In this document: in pieces, positions 16,383 to 24,811 of the stretch
Layout of the letters: the number at the start of each line of letters is the position of its first letter
How positions within the stretch are numbered: the first letter of the stretch is position 1
Source of the DNA: DASSTJ01 sp035707965
GTDB lineage: Bacteria > Actinomycetota > Actinomycetes > Actinomycetales > Angustibacteraceae
Direction: 5' to 3'
Length of the DNA: 64,000 bases
NCBI GenBank assembly: GCA_035707965.1
Contig: DASSTJ010000069.1
Coordinates: forward strand, 1 to 64,000
Program-made: the position numbers and the translations under genes
The notes under the pieces: generated by a model
The model's input: the letters and a program-made list of their open reading frames with translations, nothing else
Told to the model about the DNA's origin: nothing
Database searches by the model: none

Positions 16383-16892
16383 TCAGGCCGAGCGCAGGGC
16401 GCGGTCGCTCATGCTGCGCGAGCCGCGGCCCACCGCGACCAGTCCGGACTGGACCAGCTCGCGGACGCCGAACGGCTCGAGGACGCGCAGCAGCGCGGCC
16501 AGCTTGTCGGCGTTGCCCGTCGCCTCGATGGTGACGGCGTCGGTGGACACGTCGACCACCTTGGCACGGAAGAGCTGCGCGATCTCGAGCACGTGCGAGC
16601 GGGACGGCAGGTCCGCCCGCACCTTGACGAGCAGCAGCTCGCGCTGCACGGACGACGTCGGCTCGAGCTCGACGACCTTGATGACCTCGACGAGCTTGTT
16701 GAGCTGCTTGGTGACCTGCTCGAGCGGCAGGTCCTCGACGTCCACGACGACGGTCATGCGGGACACGTCCGAGTGCTCGGTCGGTCCCACCGCAAGAGAC
16801 TCGATGTTGAAGCCGCGGCGCGAGAACAGACCGGCGATCCTGGCCAGGACACCGGGCCGGTCCTCGACCAGCACGGACAGCGTGTGCTTCAT
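16383..16892 (-). CDS. ilvN: Acetolactate synthase small (regulatory) subunit
   Basis: This 169-aa protein has an N-terminal ACT domain (TLSVLVEDRPGVLARIAGLF) that binds valine for feedback inhibition, and a C-terminal ALS_ss domain. It activates and regulates the IlvB catalytic subunit in a tetrameric complex. Its ATG shares one base with the ilvB TGA (TGATG), so translation is coupled. The open frame continues upstream inside ilvB, but the coupled ATG is clearly the start. Confidence 0.97.
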   Translation of the reverse strand: MKHTLSVLVEDRPGVLARIAGLFSRRGFNIESLAVGPTEHSDVSRMTVVVDVEDLPLEQVTKQLNKLVEVIKVVELEPTSSVQRELLLVKVRADLPSRSHVLEIAQLFRAKVVDVSTDAVTIEATGNADKLAALLRVLEPFGVRELVQSGLVAVGRGSRSMSDRALRSA

Positions 16893-18724
16893 CAGTCCTC
16901 CCGATCCCACGTGGGGCTGGCGCCCCGCGCGAACTGGATGTCGTCGTTGCTCACCCCGGCGGGCACCATCGGCCACACCATCGCGTCCCGGTGGACGACG
17001 AAGTCGACGACCACCGGACGGTCGTTGATGGCCATGGCGGCCTCGATGGTCGCGTCGACGTCCTCCGGCCGTTCGCAGCGCAGGCCCGCGCAGCCGTACG
17101 CGTCGGCGAGCTTGACGAAGTCCGGGATCCGGCGCGCCGCCCCTGTGTGCAGGTCCGTGTTGCTGTAGCGCTCGCCGTAGAACAGCGTCTGCCACTGCCG
17201 CACCATGCCGAGGCTGGAGTTGTTGATCACGGCGACCTTGATGGGGATCTCGTTGATGACGCAGGTCGCGAGCTCCTGGTTGGTCATCTGGAAGCAGCCG
17301 TCGCCGTCGATCGCCCAGACGGTGCGCCCGGGCTGACCAGCCTTGGCTCCCATGGCGGCCGGCACGGCGAAGCCCATCGTGCCGAGACCGCCCGAGTTGA
17401 TCCAGGTGTTGGGCTGCTCGTAGGAGATGAACTGGGCCGCCCACATCTGGTGCTGACCGACGCCTGCGACGTAGATGGTGTCGGGGTCGCTGATCGCCCC
17501 GATCCTGCTGATGACGTGCTGGGGCGAGACCGTGCCGTCGTCCGGGTCGGTGTACCCCAGCGGGTAGGTCTCGCGCCAGCCCTTCACGTCCGCCCACCAG
17601 GTGGCGTAGTCGGGGCGGCTGCCGGCGTCGTGCTCGGCTCGCACGGCGACGATCAGCTCCGAGATGACCTCACGGGCGTCGCCCACGATGGGCACGTCGG
17701 CAAGCCGGTTCTTCGAGATCTCGGCGGGGTCGATGTCGGCGTGGATCACGCGTGCGTGGGGCGCGAACGTCGACAGCTGCCCCGTGACGCGGTCGTCGAA
17801 GCGAGCGCCGAGGTTGACGATGAGGTCCGACCGCTGCAGCGCCGTGACCGCCGCGACCGTGCCGTGCATGCCTGGCATGCCGAGGTGGGACGGGTGCGTG
17901 TCGGGCAGCGCCCCCCGGGCCATCAGCGTGGTGACCACGGGGATGCCGGTGAGGTCGACCAGCTCGCGCAGCTGCTCGCTCGCACCCGCGCGGATCACGC
18001 CGCCGCCGACGTAGAGGACCGGCCGTCGCGAGGTGGCGATGAGCCGTGCGGCCTCACGCACCTGCTTGCTGTGCGGCTTGGTGACGGGGTGGTAGCCGGC
18101 CAGCTCGACGTGAGAAGGCCACTCGAACGTGGTCTGGGCCTGCAGGGCGTCCTTGCTGATGTCGACGAGCACCGGCCCCGGGCGGCCGGTTCCGGCGATG
18201 TGGAACGCCTCCGCGATCACGCGGGGGATCTCGTCGGCGTTCGTCACCAGGTAGTTGTGCTTGGTGATGGGCATCGTGATGCCCCGGATGTCGGCCTCCT
18301 GGAAGGCGTCCGTGCCGATCGAGGACGACGACACCTGACCGGTGATGGCCACCATCGGCACTGAGTCCATGTACGCGTCCGCGAGGGGCGTCACGAGGTT
18401 CGTCGCGCCAGGCCCCGACGTGGCCATGCACACGCCGACGCGACCGGTCGCAGCCGCGTACCCCTGGGCGGCGTGCCCAGCACCCTGCTCGTGGCGCACG
18501 AGGACGTGCCGCACCTTCGCGGAGTCGAGCAGCGGGTCGTATGCGGGGAGGATGGCGCCACCCGGGATCCCGAAGACGACCTCGACGCCGGCGTTCTCGA
18601 GCGACCGGACCAGGCTCTGGGCACCCGTCATCACCGTTCGCTGCTTGTTCACGGCCCCCGCCAGGTCGGACGGGCTGACCGTCCGCCCTGCCGGCGCCCC
18701 TTCCGCAGCCCTGCCTGCGCTCAC
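16892..18724 (-). CDS. ilvB: Acetolactate synthase large (catalytic) subunit
   Basis: This 610-aa thiamin-diphosphate enzyme makes 2-acetolactate or 2-aceto-2-hydroxybutyrate from pyruvate. It has GIPGGAILPAYD, the activating Glu in RHEQGAGHAAQGYA, the FAD-binding middle domain (LGARFDDRVTGQL) and the ThDP motif GDGCFQMTNQELATCV to INN. The GTG start is at 18724; the first 30 or so residues are a poorly conserved extension. The leader peptide and U-tailed terminator upstream point to attenuation by Leu/Val supply. It heads the ilvBNC operon. Confidence 0.98.
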   Translation of the reverse strand: MSAGRAAEGAPAGRTVSPSDLAGAVNKQRTVMTGAQSLVRSLENAGVEVVFGIPGGAILPAYDPLLDSAKVRHVLVRHEQGAGHAAQGYAAATGRVGVCMATSGPGATNLVTPLADAYMDSVPMVAITGQVSSSSIGTDAFQEADIRGITMPITKHNYLVTNADEIPRVIAEAFHIAGTGRPGPVLVDISKDALQAQTTFEWPSHVELAGYHPVTKPHSKQVREAARLIATSRRPVLYVGGGVIRAGASEQLRELVDLTGIPVVTTLMARGALPDTHPSHLGMPGMHGTVAAVTALQRSDLIVNLGARFDDRVTGQLSTFAPHARVIHADIDPAEISKNRLADVPIVGDAREVISELIVAVRAEHDAGSRPDYATWWADVKGWRETYPLGYTDPDDGTVSPQHVISRIGAISDPDTIYVAGVGQHQMWAAQFISYEQPNTWINSGGLGTMGFAVPAAMGAKAGQPGRTVWAIDGDGCFQMTNQELATCVINEIPIKVAVINNSSLGMVRQWQTLFYGERYSNTDLHTGAARRIPDFVKLADAYGCAGLRCERPEDVDATIEAAMAINDRPVVVDFVVHRDAMVWPMVPAGVSNDDIQFARGASPTWDRED

Positions 18725-18798
18725 GTCGTCACCATTCTCTCCGGTCTCGCGGTCGGTGCCGCAGACCCCCGTCTTCGTGGATCGCTCGTCCTAGAACG

Positions 18799-18837
18799 AA
18801 AAAACCCCTCCGACCCGGGTGCGGGACAGTGAGGGGT
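18799..18837 (-). terminator. Attenuator terminator of ilvB leader
   Basis: On the minus strand ACCCCTC (18837-18831) pairs with GAGGGGT (18810-18804), followed by T6 and CGTT. The inner part can add a few GC pairs. A competing strong hairpin made of GCGCGCCGGCT and AGCCAGCGCG lies just upstream, overlapping the leader-peptide stop. This is the second U-tailed terminator in the window, and it likewise precedes a branched-chain synthesis gene. Confidence 0.82.
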
Positions 18838-18855
18838 GAGCGCGCTGGCTGGGTG

Positions 18856-18894
18856 TCAGCCGGCGCGCTGTCCGAGTACGACGAGCGTACGCAT
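18856..18894 (-). CDS. ilvB leader peptide MRTLVVLGQRAG
   Basis: This 12-codon ORF with a Leu-Val-Val-Leu run lies 19 nt upstream of the terminator hairpin and 131 bp upstream of ilvB. Ribosome stalling in the LVVL codons would prevent terminator formation when charged Leu- or Val-tRNA is scarce. The ATG is seven bases downstream of the proposed -10 box, so the leader is probably translated from a leaderless mRNA. Actinobacterial ilvB leaders rich in Val/Leu/Ile are known, for example in Corynebacterium. Confidence 0.8.
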   Translation of the reverse strand: MRTLVVLGQRAG

Positions 18895-18900
18895 GGGCAC

Positions 18901-18930
18901 ACGTTCCCCCGGGACCACGTCAGGTGTCAA
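18901..18930 (-). promoter_or_regulatory. ilvB promoter
   Basis: On the minus strand a perfect TTGACA (18925-18930) is 18 bases from GAACGT (18901-18906). Transcription would start at or next to the leader-peptide ATG at 18894. The -10 is poor, but the -35 and the spacing to the leader fit. Confidence 0.55.
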
Positions 18931-18934
18931 CTCT

Positions 18935-18952
18935 GTGAGACACACGTCTCAC
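18935..18952. repeat. Inverted repeat upstream of the ilvB -35 box
   Basis: GTGAGAC (18935-18941) and GTCTCAC (18946-18952) form a dyad with a 4-base spacer, ending at the stop codon of the GGDEF-EAL gene. It could be an operator just upstream of the ilvB promoter or a weak terminator for the upstream gene. Confidence 0.4.
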
Positions 18953-20505
18953 CAGGCGGACGAGCTGTCCCAGCGCTCCGACGACCTGGGCAGGTGCGCG
19001 ACCTCGTCGGACACCTCGACCACGAACGGGCCGCCCGCGAGGCAGCGCAGCATCGCGTCCGGGTCCAGGGGTGGGGAGAACAGGTATCCCTGACCGTTCT
19101 CGACACCGAGCCCTCGGAGGAGCCGCAGCTGGCGGGCGGTCTCGACACCTTCGACCGTGACCGTCAGACCGAGGTCGTGCCCCAGCCCCACCATCGAGCG
19201 CAGCAGTGCCGTCACGTCGTCCAGCTGGCCGAAGCCCTGCAGGAAGGCGCGATCCACCTTGAGAGTGCTCACCGGCAGTCGGCGCAGGTACCCCAGCGAG
19301 GAGTAGCCGGTGCCGAAGTCGTCGACCGCCAGGCGAACGCCCAGACCGCACAGTCGCTCCAACGCGCTGATGCTCGCACCGGCCTGCTCCAGCAGCACCG
19401 TCTCGGTGATCTCCAGCGTGAGCCGGTCCGGAGACAGGCCGCACCGGCGCAGGGTCCGGTCCACCAGCGGCACGAGGTCGGGGTCGGCGAGCTGCTGCAC
19501 CGAGACGTTGACCGCGACCCTCACCGGGTAGCCGGACGACGACCAGGTCGCCGCGCGTTCGAGGGCCTGCCCGAGCACCCAGGCTCCGACGGCGTGGATC
19601 TGGCCAGCCGCCTCCGCCATGGCCACGAGCTCGGCTGGCTCCATCACCGTCGCGCCGTCCTCGTGCCAGCGCACCAACGCCTCCGCGCTCACGACGGCAC
19701 CGCTCGCCAGGTCGACGACGGGCTGGAACGCGATGCTGAGCCGGTTCTGCCGGATGGCCTCGTGCAACCGCTGCTCCAGGTCCACCCGTCGCCGGAACAC
19801 CTCGAGCATCTCGTCCGAGAAGACCACGACCCGGCCACGTCCCGAGTCCTTCGCCCGGTACATCGCGAGGTCCGCTCCCCGTACCAGCCCGAGCGGCCCC
19901 GTGCCCGCACCTCCGGACGACACCCCGACGCTCGCGCCGAGGAGCAGGCGCCTGCCGAGGACGTCGTACGAGCCGGACAACGACTCGACGAGCCGCTCCG
20001 CGACCTGGACCGCACTCGCGACGCCCGTGCCGGGCTCGAGCAGGACGGCGAACTCGTCACCCCCGAACCGTGCCGCGAGGTCATGGGGCCGGACCGTCGA
20101 GCGGACCCGTCGAGCCGCCTCAGCGAGCAGCTCGTCGCCCGCCGTGTGGCCGCTCGTGTCGTTCACCCGCTTGAAGCCGTCGAGGTCGCAGAACAGCATG
20201 CAGACCTCTCGACCCTCCCGGCTGACCTCCGGGGCAGCGAACCGGGCCGACAGCTCGGCGTCGAAGGCGGCCCGGTTGGGCAAGCCCGTCAGGGGATCTC
20301 TGAACGCAGCCTCGTGCAGGCGCTGGCGGACGCGCTCCCGCTCGGCGTCCAGCGCCAGAGCCACCCGACGCGCGACCTCAGCCTCGACGCAGTCCTCCGA
20401 GGGGGCGCGTCGTAGCCGCGCGCTGAGCCGCGACCGCGCCGTCATGCGCGTCAGTGTGGCGCAGGACAGGACGCGGGTCACGGACGCTCGCCGCATGTCG
20501 ATCAT
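18949..20505 (-). CDS. Cytosolic GGDEF-EAL protein (c-di-GMP turnover)
   Basis: Up to 518 aa with no membrane helix or recognised sensor domain, only about 65 residues before the GGDEF domain. The active site GGDEF is at 148-152, with an RxxD inhibitory site (Arg139, Asp142) exactly five residues before it. The EAL motif is at 275-277 (AEALVRW), and the later catalytic motif DDFGTGYSSLGYL is intact. Both diguanylate cyclase and phosphodiesterase activity are therefore possible. The first ATG (20505) lies in a hairpin; ATG 20445 is an alternative start. The gene separates ilvD from ilvB. Confidence 0.92.
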   Translation of the reverse strand: MIDMRRASVTRVLSCATLTRMTARSRLSARLRRAPSEDCVEAEVARRVALALDAERERVRQRLHEAAFRDPLTGLPNRAAFDAELSARFAAPEVSREGREVCMLFCDLDGFKRVNDTSGHTAGDELLAEAARRVRSTVRPHDLAARFGGDEFAVLLEPGTGVASAVQVAERLVESLSGSYDVLGRRLLLGASVGVSSGGAGTGPLGLVRGADLAMYRAKDSGRGRVVVFSDEMLEVFRRRVDLEQRLHEAIRQNRLSIAFQPVVDLASGAVVSAEALVRWHEDGATVMEPAELVAMAEAAGQIHAVGAWVLGQALERAATWSSSGYPVRVAVNVSVQQLADPDLVPLVDRTLRRCGLSPDRLTLEITETVLLEQAGASISALERLCGLGVRLAVDDFGTGYSSLGYLRRLPVSTLKVDRAFLQGFGQLDDVTALLRSMVGLGHDLGLTVTVEGVETARQLRLLRGLGVENGQGYLFSPPLDPDAMLRCLAGGPFVVEVSDEVAHLPRSSERWDSSSAW

Positions 20506-20515
20506 GCGACGTCCG
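20481..20515 (-). terminator. Hairpin downstream of ilvD
   Basis: Nested inverted repeats CGGACG/CGTCCG (20481-20486 and 20510-20515) and CGCATG/CATGCG (20492-20497 and 20503-20508) form a bulged stem 12 bp beyond the ilvD stop. It probably weakens readthrough into the GGDEF-EAL gene, and it contains that gene's first possible ATG. It has no T tract. Confidence 0.4.
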
Positions 20516-20526
20516 TGACGAACGGC

Positions 20527-22260
20527 TCAGCCGCAGACCGCCCCCTGCGCCGCAGAGCCCACCAGCTTGGCGTACTTCGCGAGCACACCACGGGTGTACC
20601 GGGGTGCCGGCGGTTGCCAGCCCGGACGGCGGGCAGCCAGCTCGTCGTCGTCCACCAGGAGGTCGAGGAGGCCCTGGGCGACGTCGAGCCGGATGCGGTC
20701 GCCGTCTCGCACGAACGCGATCGGGCCGCCGTCGACGGCCTCCGGCGCGACGTGCCCGACGCACAGCCCGGTCGTGCCGCCCGAGAAGCGACCGTCGGTG
20801 AGCAGCAGCACGTCCTTGCCGAGGCCGGCGCCCTTGATGGCCGCGGTGATCGCGAGCATCTCGCGCATGCCCGGGCCGCCCTTGGGGCCCTCGTAGCGGA
20901 TCACCACGACGTCACCGGCCGTCGTCGTGCCGTCCTCGAGAGCGTCCAGCGCTGCTCGTTCGCCGTCGAAGACGCGAGCCACTCCCTCGAAGACGTCCGA
21001 GTCGAAGCCGGCCGACTTCACGACCGCGCCTTCCGGCGCCAGCGAGCCGTGCAGGATCGTGATGCCGCCGGTGCGGTGGATGGGGTTGTCCAGCTCTCGC
21101 AGGATCTTGCCGTCCGGGTCCGGCGGGTCGATCGCCGCGAGGTTCTCGGCGACGGTCAGACCGGTGACGGTGAGGCAGTCGCCGTGCAGCAGGCCGGCGT
21201 CGAGCAGCGCCTTCATCACGACCGGCACGCCGCCGATGCGGTCGACGTCGTTCATCACGTACCGCCCGAAGGGCTTGAGGTCGCCGAGGTGGGGCACCCG
21301 CGCACCGACGCGGGTGAAGTCGTCCAGCGACAGCTCGACCTCGGCCTCGCGCGCGATGGCCAGCAGGTGCAGGACGGCGTTCGTGGAGCCGCCGAAGGCC
21401 ATGACGACGGCGATGGCGTTCTCGAACGCCTCCTTCGTCATGATCTGGCGCGCCGTGATGCCCTTGCGCAGCATGCCGACGACGGCCTCGCCTGACAGGT
21501 GCGCGAACTTGTCCCGGCGGCGGTCGGCGGACGGCGGGGCGGCGGAGCCGGGGACCGACATGCCCATGGCCTCGGCAACCGACGCCATCGTGTTGGCCGT
21601 GTACATGCCGCCGCAGGCACCCTCGCCCGGGCAGATGGCGCGCTCGATGCGGTCGACGTCCTCCCTGCTCATCAGGCCACGGGCGCAGGCGCCGACCGCC
21701 TCGAACGCGTCGATGATCGTGACGTTGTCCTTCACGGTGCCGTCGGAGAGCTTGACCCAGCCGGGGGCGATCGACCCGGCGTAGAGGAAGACGGACGCCA
21801 GGTCGAGGCGTGCGGCCGCCATGAGCATGCCGGGCAACGACTTGTCGCAGCCGGCCAGCAGCACCGAGCCATCCAGCCGCTCAGCCTGCATGACGGTCTC
21901 GACGCTGTCGGCGATGACCTCGCGCGACACCAGCGAGAAGTGCATGCCCTCGTGCCCCATGGAGATGCCGTCGGAGACCGAGATCGTGCCGAACTCCAGC
22001 GGGTAGCCGCCGGCGGCGTGGACGCCCTCCTTCGCGGCCTTCGCCAGCCGGTCGAGCGAGAGGTTGCACGGCGTGATCTCGTTCCAGGACGAGGCGATGC
22101 CGATCTGCGGCTTCTCCCAGTCCTGGTCTCCCATGCCGACGGCTCGCAGCATGCCGCGCGCGGCGGTCTTCTCGAGACCGTCGGTCACGTCGCGGCTGCG
22201 CGGCTTGATGTCCGGTGTCGTGGTGCTGCCCGGTCTCGTGGTGCTGTCCGCCGTCGTCAT
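20527..22260 (-). CDS. ilvD: Dihydroxy-acid dehydratase
   Basis: This 577-aa iron-sulfur enzyme dehydrates the dihydroxy acids to 2-keto acids in valine and isoleucine synthesis. Cluster ligands are visible in LAGCDKSLPGMLM and CPGEGACGGMYTANTMA, plus an upstream Cys in ITPCNLSLDRLA. SAAPPSADRR, YEGPKGGPGMREML and LLTDGRFSGGTTGLCVGH are typical of the IlvD/Edd family. The N-terminal 20 residues are Thr/Pro-rich. It is separate from ilvBNC, and no leader peptide was seen in the 81 bp upstream. Confidence 0.97.
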   Translation of the reverse strand: MTTADSTTRPGSTTTPDIKPRSRDVTDGLEKTAARGMLRAVGMGDQDWEKPQIGIASSWNEITPCNLSLDRLAKAAKEGVHAAGGYPLEFGTISVSDGISMGHEGMHFSLVSREVIADSVETVMQAERLDGSVLLAGCDKSLPGMLMAAARLDLASVFLYAGSIAPGWVKLSDGTVKDNVTIIDAFEAVGACARGLMSREDVDRIERAICPGEGACGGMYTANTMASVAEAMGMSVPGSAAPPSADRRRDKFAHLSGEAVVGMLRKGITARQIMTKEAFENAIAVVMAFGGSTNAVLHLLAIAREAEVELSLDDFTRVGARVPHLGDLKPFGRYVMNDVDRIGGVPVVMKALLDAGLLHGDCLTVTGLTVAENLAAIDPPDPDGKILRELDNPIHRTGGITILHGSLAPEGAVVKSAGFDSDVFEGVARVFDGERAALDALEDGTTTAGDVVVIRYEGPKGGPGMREMLAITAAIKGAGLGKDVLLLTDGRFSGGTTGLCVGHVAPEAVDGGPIAFVRDGDRIRLDVAQGLLDLLVDDDELAARRPGWQPPAPRYTRGVLAKYAKLVGSAAQGAVCG

Positions 22261-22341
22261 GCGCGGAGTCTAGGACGCACGTCCCCGGAGGCGGGCGGGC
22301 GTCCACCATGACGTCCGCCACCGCCGGTGCGCCGCGGCCGG

Positions 22342-22626
22342 TCAGCCGCCTGCGACGGATGGCAGCACGTGCACGACCGCGCCGTCCGGCACCGGCGTCG
22401 TGAGGCCGCCAGTGCGCCGGACGTCCTCGCCGTCCACGAACACGTTGACGTGCTTGCGGATCGCACCGGTGTCGTCCCGCAGCCGCCGACCGAGCACGGG
22501 CCACTCCTCGCTCACGAGCTCCAGCACCGCCCCCACCCGAGCGTCGTCAGGCAGGTCGACCTCGAGGCGGTCGCGTCCGGCGGCGTGCTCGCGCAGGACG
22601 CCGGGCAGCAGCACCACCGCTCTCAT
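22342..22626 (-). CDS. MoaD/ThiS-family ubiquitin-like protein
   Basis: This 94-aa protein is predicted to adopt the beta-grasp fold and ends in SVAGG. The terminal Gly-Gly is the site that MoaD, ThiS and their relatives need for adenylation and thiocarboxylation. The central NVFVDGEDVRR and the C-terminal VPDGAVVHVLPSVAGG match the family. No E1-like ThiF/MoeB or other cofactor gene is nearby. It starts 18 bp after the BNR-repeat gene, so the two form an operon. The function is unknown; it may be a sulfur carrier or a protein tag. Confidence 0.85.
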   Translation of the reverse strand: MRAVVLLPGVLREHAAGRDRLEVDLPDDARVGAVLELVSEEWPVLGRRLRDDTGAIRKHVNVFVDGEDVRRTGGLTTPVPDGAVVHVLPSVAGG

Positions 22627-22644
22627 GACACCGACCTCACGCGC

Positions 22645-23739
22645 TCATCCGTTCGACGGGACGACGGCAGCCCGGACGCAGAGCACGTCCGGAAGGTGGT
22701 CGGCGACGACGCCGAACGACTCCCCCTCGTCGGCGCTGCCGTAGACGGTGCCGTCGCGCGTGCCGATGTAGACCCCCGTGGGATCGGCGTCGTCCACGGC
22801 AGCGGCGTCACGCAGCACCGTGTTCCAGCACTGGTCGGGCAGCCCGGAGGCGTTCTCGTGCCACGACCGGCCGCCGTCGCGCGTGCGGTGCACCCGCAGT
22901 CGTCCGCCCGGTGGCAGTCGCTCCCGATCGGCAGTCAGCGGCACCACCCACGCCGTGCCGCCGACCTTGGGGTGGGCCAGCATGACGAAGCCGAAGTCGG
23001 CCGGGAGGCCGTCCGCGATGGACACCCACTGGGCGCCGCCGTCGTCCGTGCGGTAGACGCCGTGGTGGTTCTGGGCGTACATGCGCCGCGGATCCTCGGC
23101 GTCGCGGGCCACCTTGTGGACGCACTGACCGAACTCCGGGTCCGGGTCCGGCATGAAGTAGGCGCTGATCCCGCGGTTGGCCGGGCTCCACGAGGTGCCG
23201 CCGTCCTCGCTGACGTAGACGCCACCGGTGCTCATGGCGACCACGACCCGTTGGTCGTCCTCGGGGTCGGGCAGCACGGTGTGGACGGCGGCGCCACCTT
23301 GGCCGGGCCACCACTCGGGACGGTGCGGGTGGTCCCACAGCCCGCGCACCAGCGAGAAGCTCTCACCGTCGTCCTCGCTGCGCCACAGGGACGTCGGCTC
23401 GGCCCCGGCCCAGACGACTCCGGGTCGCCCGGGGTCGGGCGCGATCTGCCACACCCGTTCCAGCGACGCACCGGTGTCGGCGGGGAAGACCATGGCTCCC
23501 CCGTCGGGCTCGTGCCACGTCGAACCCAGGTCGTCGGAGCGCTGCACGGTCGGCCCCCAGTGCTCCGACCGGGCGCCGACGAGCACCCGGTGGCCCGCCC
23601 GCGTGTCGATCGCCACGGACGGGATCTCCACCATCGGCAGATGGGGACCGGTGACCTGCCAGCCTCGGCGGTCCTCGCTGGTCGCCAGGAACAGCCCCTT
23701 GCGGGTGCCGATCGCGACGAGCGTCTGCGTGTCTGCCAT
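22645..23739 (-). CDS. BNR/sialidase-like beta-propeller protein
   Basis: This 364-aa protein starts at ATG 23739 after a GGAGGG ribosome-binding site. It carries repeated Asp-box-like motifs: SDDLGSTWHE, SEDDGESF, SEDGGTSW, TDDGGAQW, TRDGGRSW and SADEGESF. These indicate a five- to seven-bladed propeller of the sialidase/Vps10 type. No signal peptide or lipobox is seen, so it is cytosolic as read. It lacks clear sialidase catalytic residues and should not be called a sialidase. The next gene is a MoaD/ThiS-like protein, suggesting a functional pair. Confidence 0.85.
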   Translation of the reverse strand: MADTQTLVAIGTRKGLFLATSEDRRGWQVTGPHLPMVEIPSVAIDTRAGHRVLVGARSEHWGPTVQRSDDLGSTWHEPDGGAMVFPADTGASLERVWQIAPDPGRPGVVWAGAEPTSLWRSEDDGESFSLVRGLWDHPHRPEWWPGQGGAAVHTVLPDPEDDQRVVVAMSTGGVYVSEDGGTSWSPANRGISAYFMPDPDPEFGQCVHKVARDAEDPRRMYAQNHHGVYRTDDGGAQWVSIADGLPADFGFVMLAHPKVGGTAWVVPLTADRERLPPGGRLRVHRTRDGGRSWHENASGLPDQCWNTVLRDAAAVDDADPTGVYIGTRDGTVYGSADEGESFGVVADHLPDVLCVRAAVVPSNG

Positions 23740-23767
23740 GCGACCCACCCTCCGGCCGGAGCGAACG

Positions 23768-24751
23768 TCAGTCCCCGTCCGACAGGGACTCGCTCCAGGT
23801 GCTCGGCACGACGATGCCTCTCGGACGGCGTCCTGTCGAGAGCCTTTCCAGCTGGCCTCGCAGCAGCGCCACCGCCCTGGGGAGGAACGCCGACGTCGGA
23901 CCACCGGTGTGCGGGCTGATGAGGACGCCCGGGGCCGTCCACAGGGGGTGGTCCGGCGGCAGCGGCTCGGGGTCGGTCACGTCGAGGCCGGCCCGCAGCC
24001 GCCCGCTCCGCAGCTCGGCGAGCAGGGCATCGGTGTCGACGACCGCCCCGCGCGCGACGTTCACCAGCACGGCGTCGTCCGGCATCACGGCGAGGAAGGC
24101 CGCGTCCACGAGGCCGCGCGTGGCGTCGGTGAGCGGCGTGGCGAGCACGACCACGTCGTGATGCGGCAGCAGCTCGTGCAGCTCGTCGACGCCGCGCACC
24201 GGGACGCCGTCCGGACCGGGGGGTCGAGCCCGGGTCGCCACGCCGGTCACCGTCGTCTCGAACGCCAGCATGCGGTGCGCTACGGCACGGCCGACCCCGC
24301 CGTACCCGACGACGAGCACCCGGCGGTCCGCGAGCGACCGGTATCGGACGCCCTCGTCCGACGGCCAGTGCCCGACCTCCTGCGCGCGCACGAACTCCGG
24401 GACATCGCGCAATAGCGCCAGCGCGAGCGTCACGGCCAGCTCGGCGGTCGAGGTGTCGTGCACGCCCCGTGCGTTCGCCAGCGCCACGTCGTCCGGCAGG
24501 AACGGCAGCGCGTGCTCGAACCCGGCGGTCAGCGTCTGCACCAGCCGCAGGTTCGGGAGGTCGGCGAGCAGCGGCAGGCCCCGGGTGCCCGCCATGTAGG
24601 GCGGCACGACCACGCCGATGTCCTGGCCCTCGTCCGGCCGCTCGCGCAGCTCCCACAGCCGCAGCTCGATGCCGTCCGGCGGCGAGCCCACCCCGTCCAG
24701 CAGCGCCTGGTCCGGAAGCGTCACGACCAGCGGCTCAGCGGTAGCGGGCAT
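23768..24751 (-). CDS. D-isomer-specific 2-hydroxyacid dehydrogenase family protein
   Basis: About 327 aa from ATG 24751. The NAD-binding domain has VLVVGYGGVGRAVAHRM, and the catalytic set can be seen as the Arg in VNVARGAVVD, the Glu in DVTDPEPLP, and the His in ISPHTGG. It reduces 2-keto acids or oxidises 2-hydroxy acids with NAD(P)(H); the substrate is not readable. It is not SerA, since it lacks the C-terminal ASB/ACT regulatory part and is about 200 residues shorter than actinobacterial SerA. It lies 28 bp upstream of the propeller gene. Confidence 0.9.
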   Translation of the reverse strand: MPATAEPLVVTLPDQALLDGVGSPPDGIELRLWELRERPDEGQDIGVVVPPYMAGTRGLPLLADLPNLRLVQTLTAGFEHALPFLPDDVALANARGVHDTSTAELAVTLALALLRDVPEFVRAQEVGHWPSDEGVRYRSLADRRVLVVGYGGVGRAVAHRMLAFETTVTGVATRARPPGPDGVPVRGVDELHELLPHHDVVVLATPLTDATRGLVDAAFLAVMPDDAVLVNVARGAVVDTDALLAELRSGRLRAGLDVTDPEPLPPDHPLWTAPGVLISPHTGGPTSAFLPRAVALLRGQLERLSTGRRPRGIVVPSTWSESLSDGD

Positions 24752-24811
24752 GGCGACCACGCTATCCAGTCGCCAAGGGGTCAAACCGTTCGCGGCGCAC
24801 GCGCTCGCGGG

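Noticed and set aside
22645..23739. Sialidase
   Set aside because: Asp-box repeats define the fold only. The arginine triad and Tyr/Glu pair of sialidases are not evident and there is no export signal.
23768..24751. Relocated serA (3-phosphoglycerate dehydrogenase)
   Set aside because: The protein has the catalytic and NAD-binding parts of the D-hydroxyacid dehydrogenase family but no ASB or ACT regulatory domain and is only about 327 aa.
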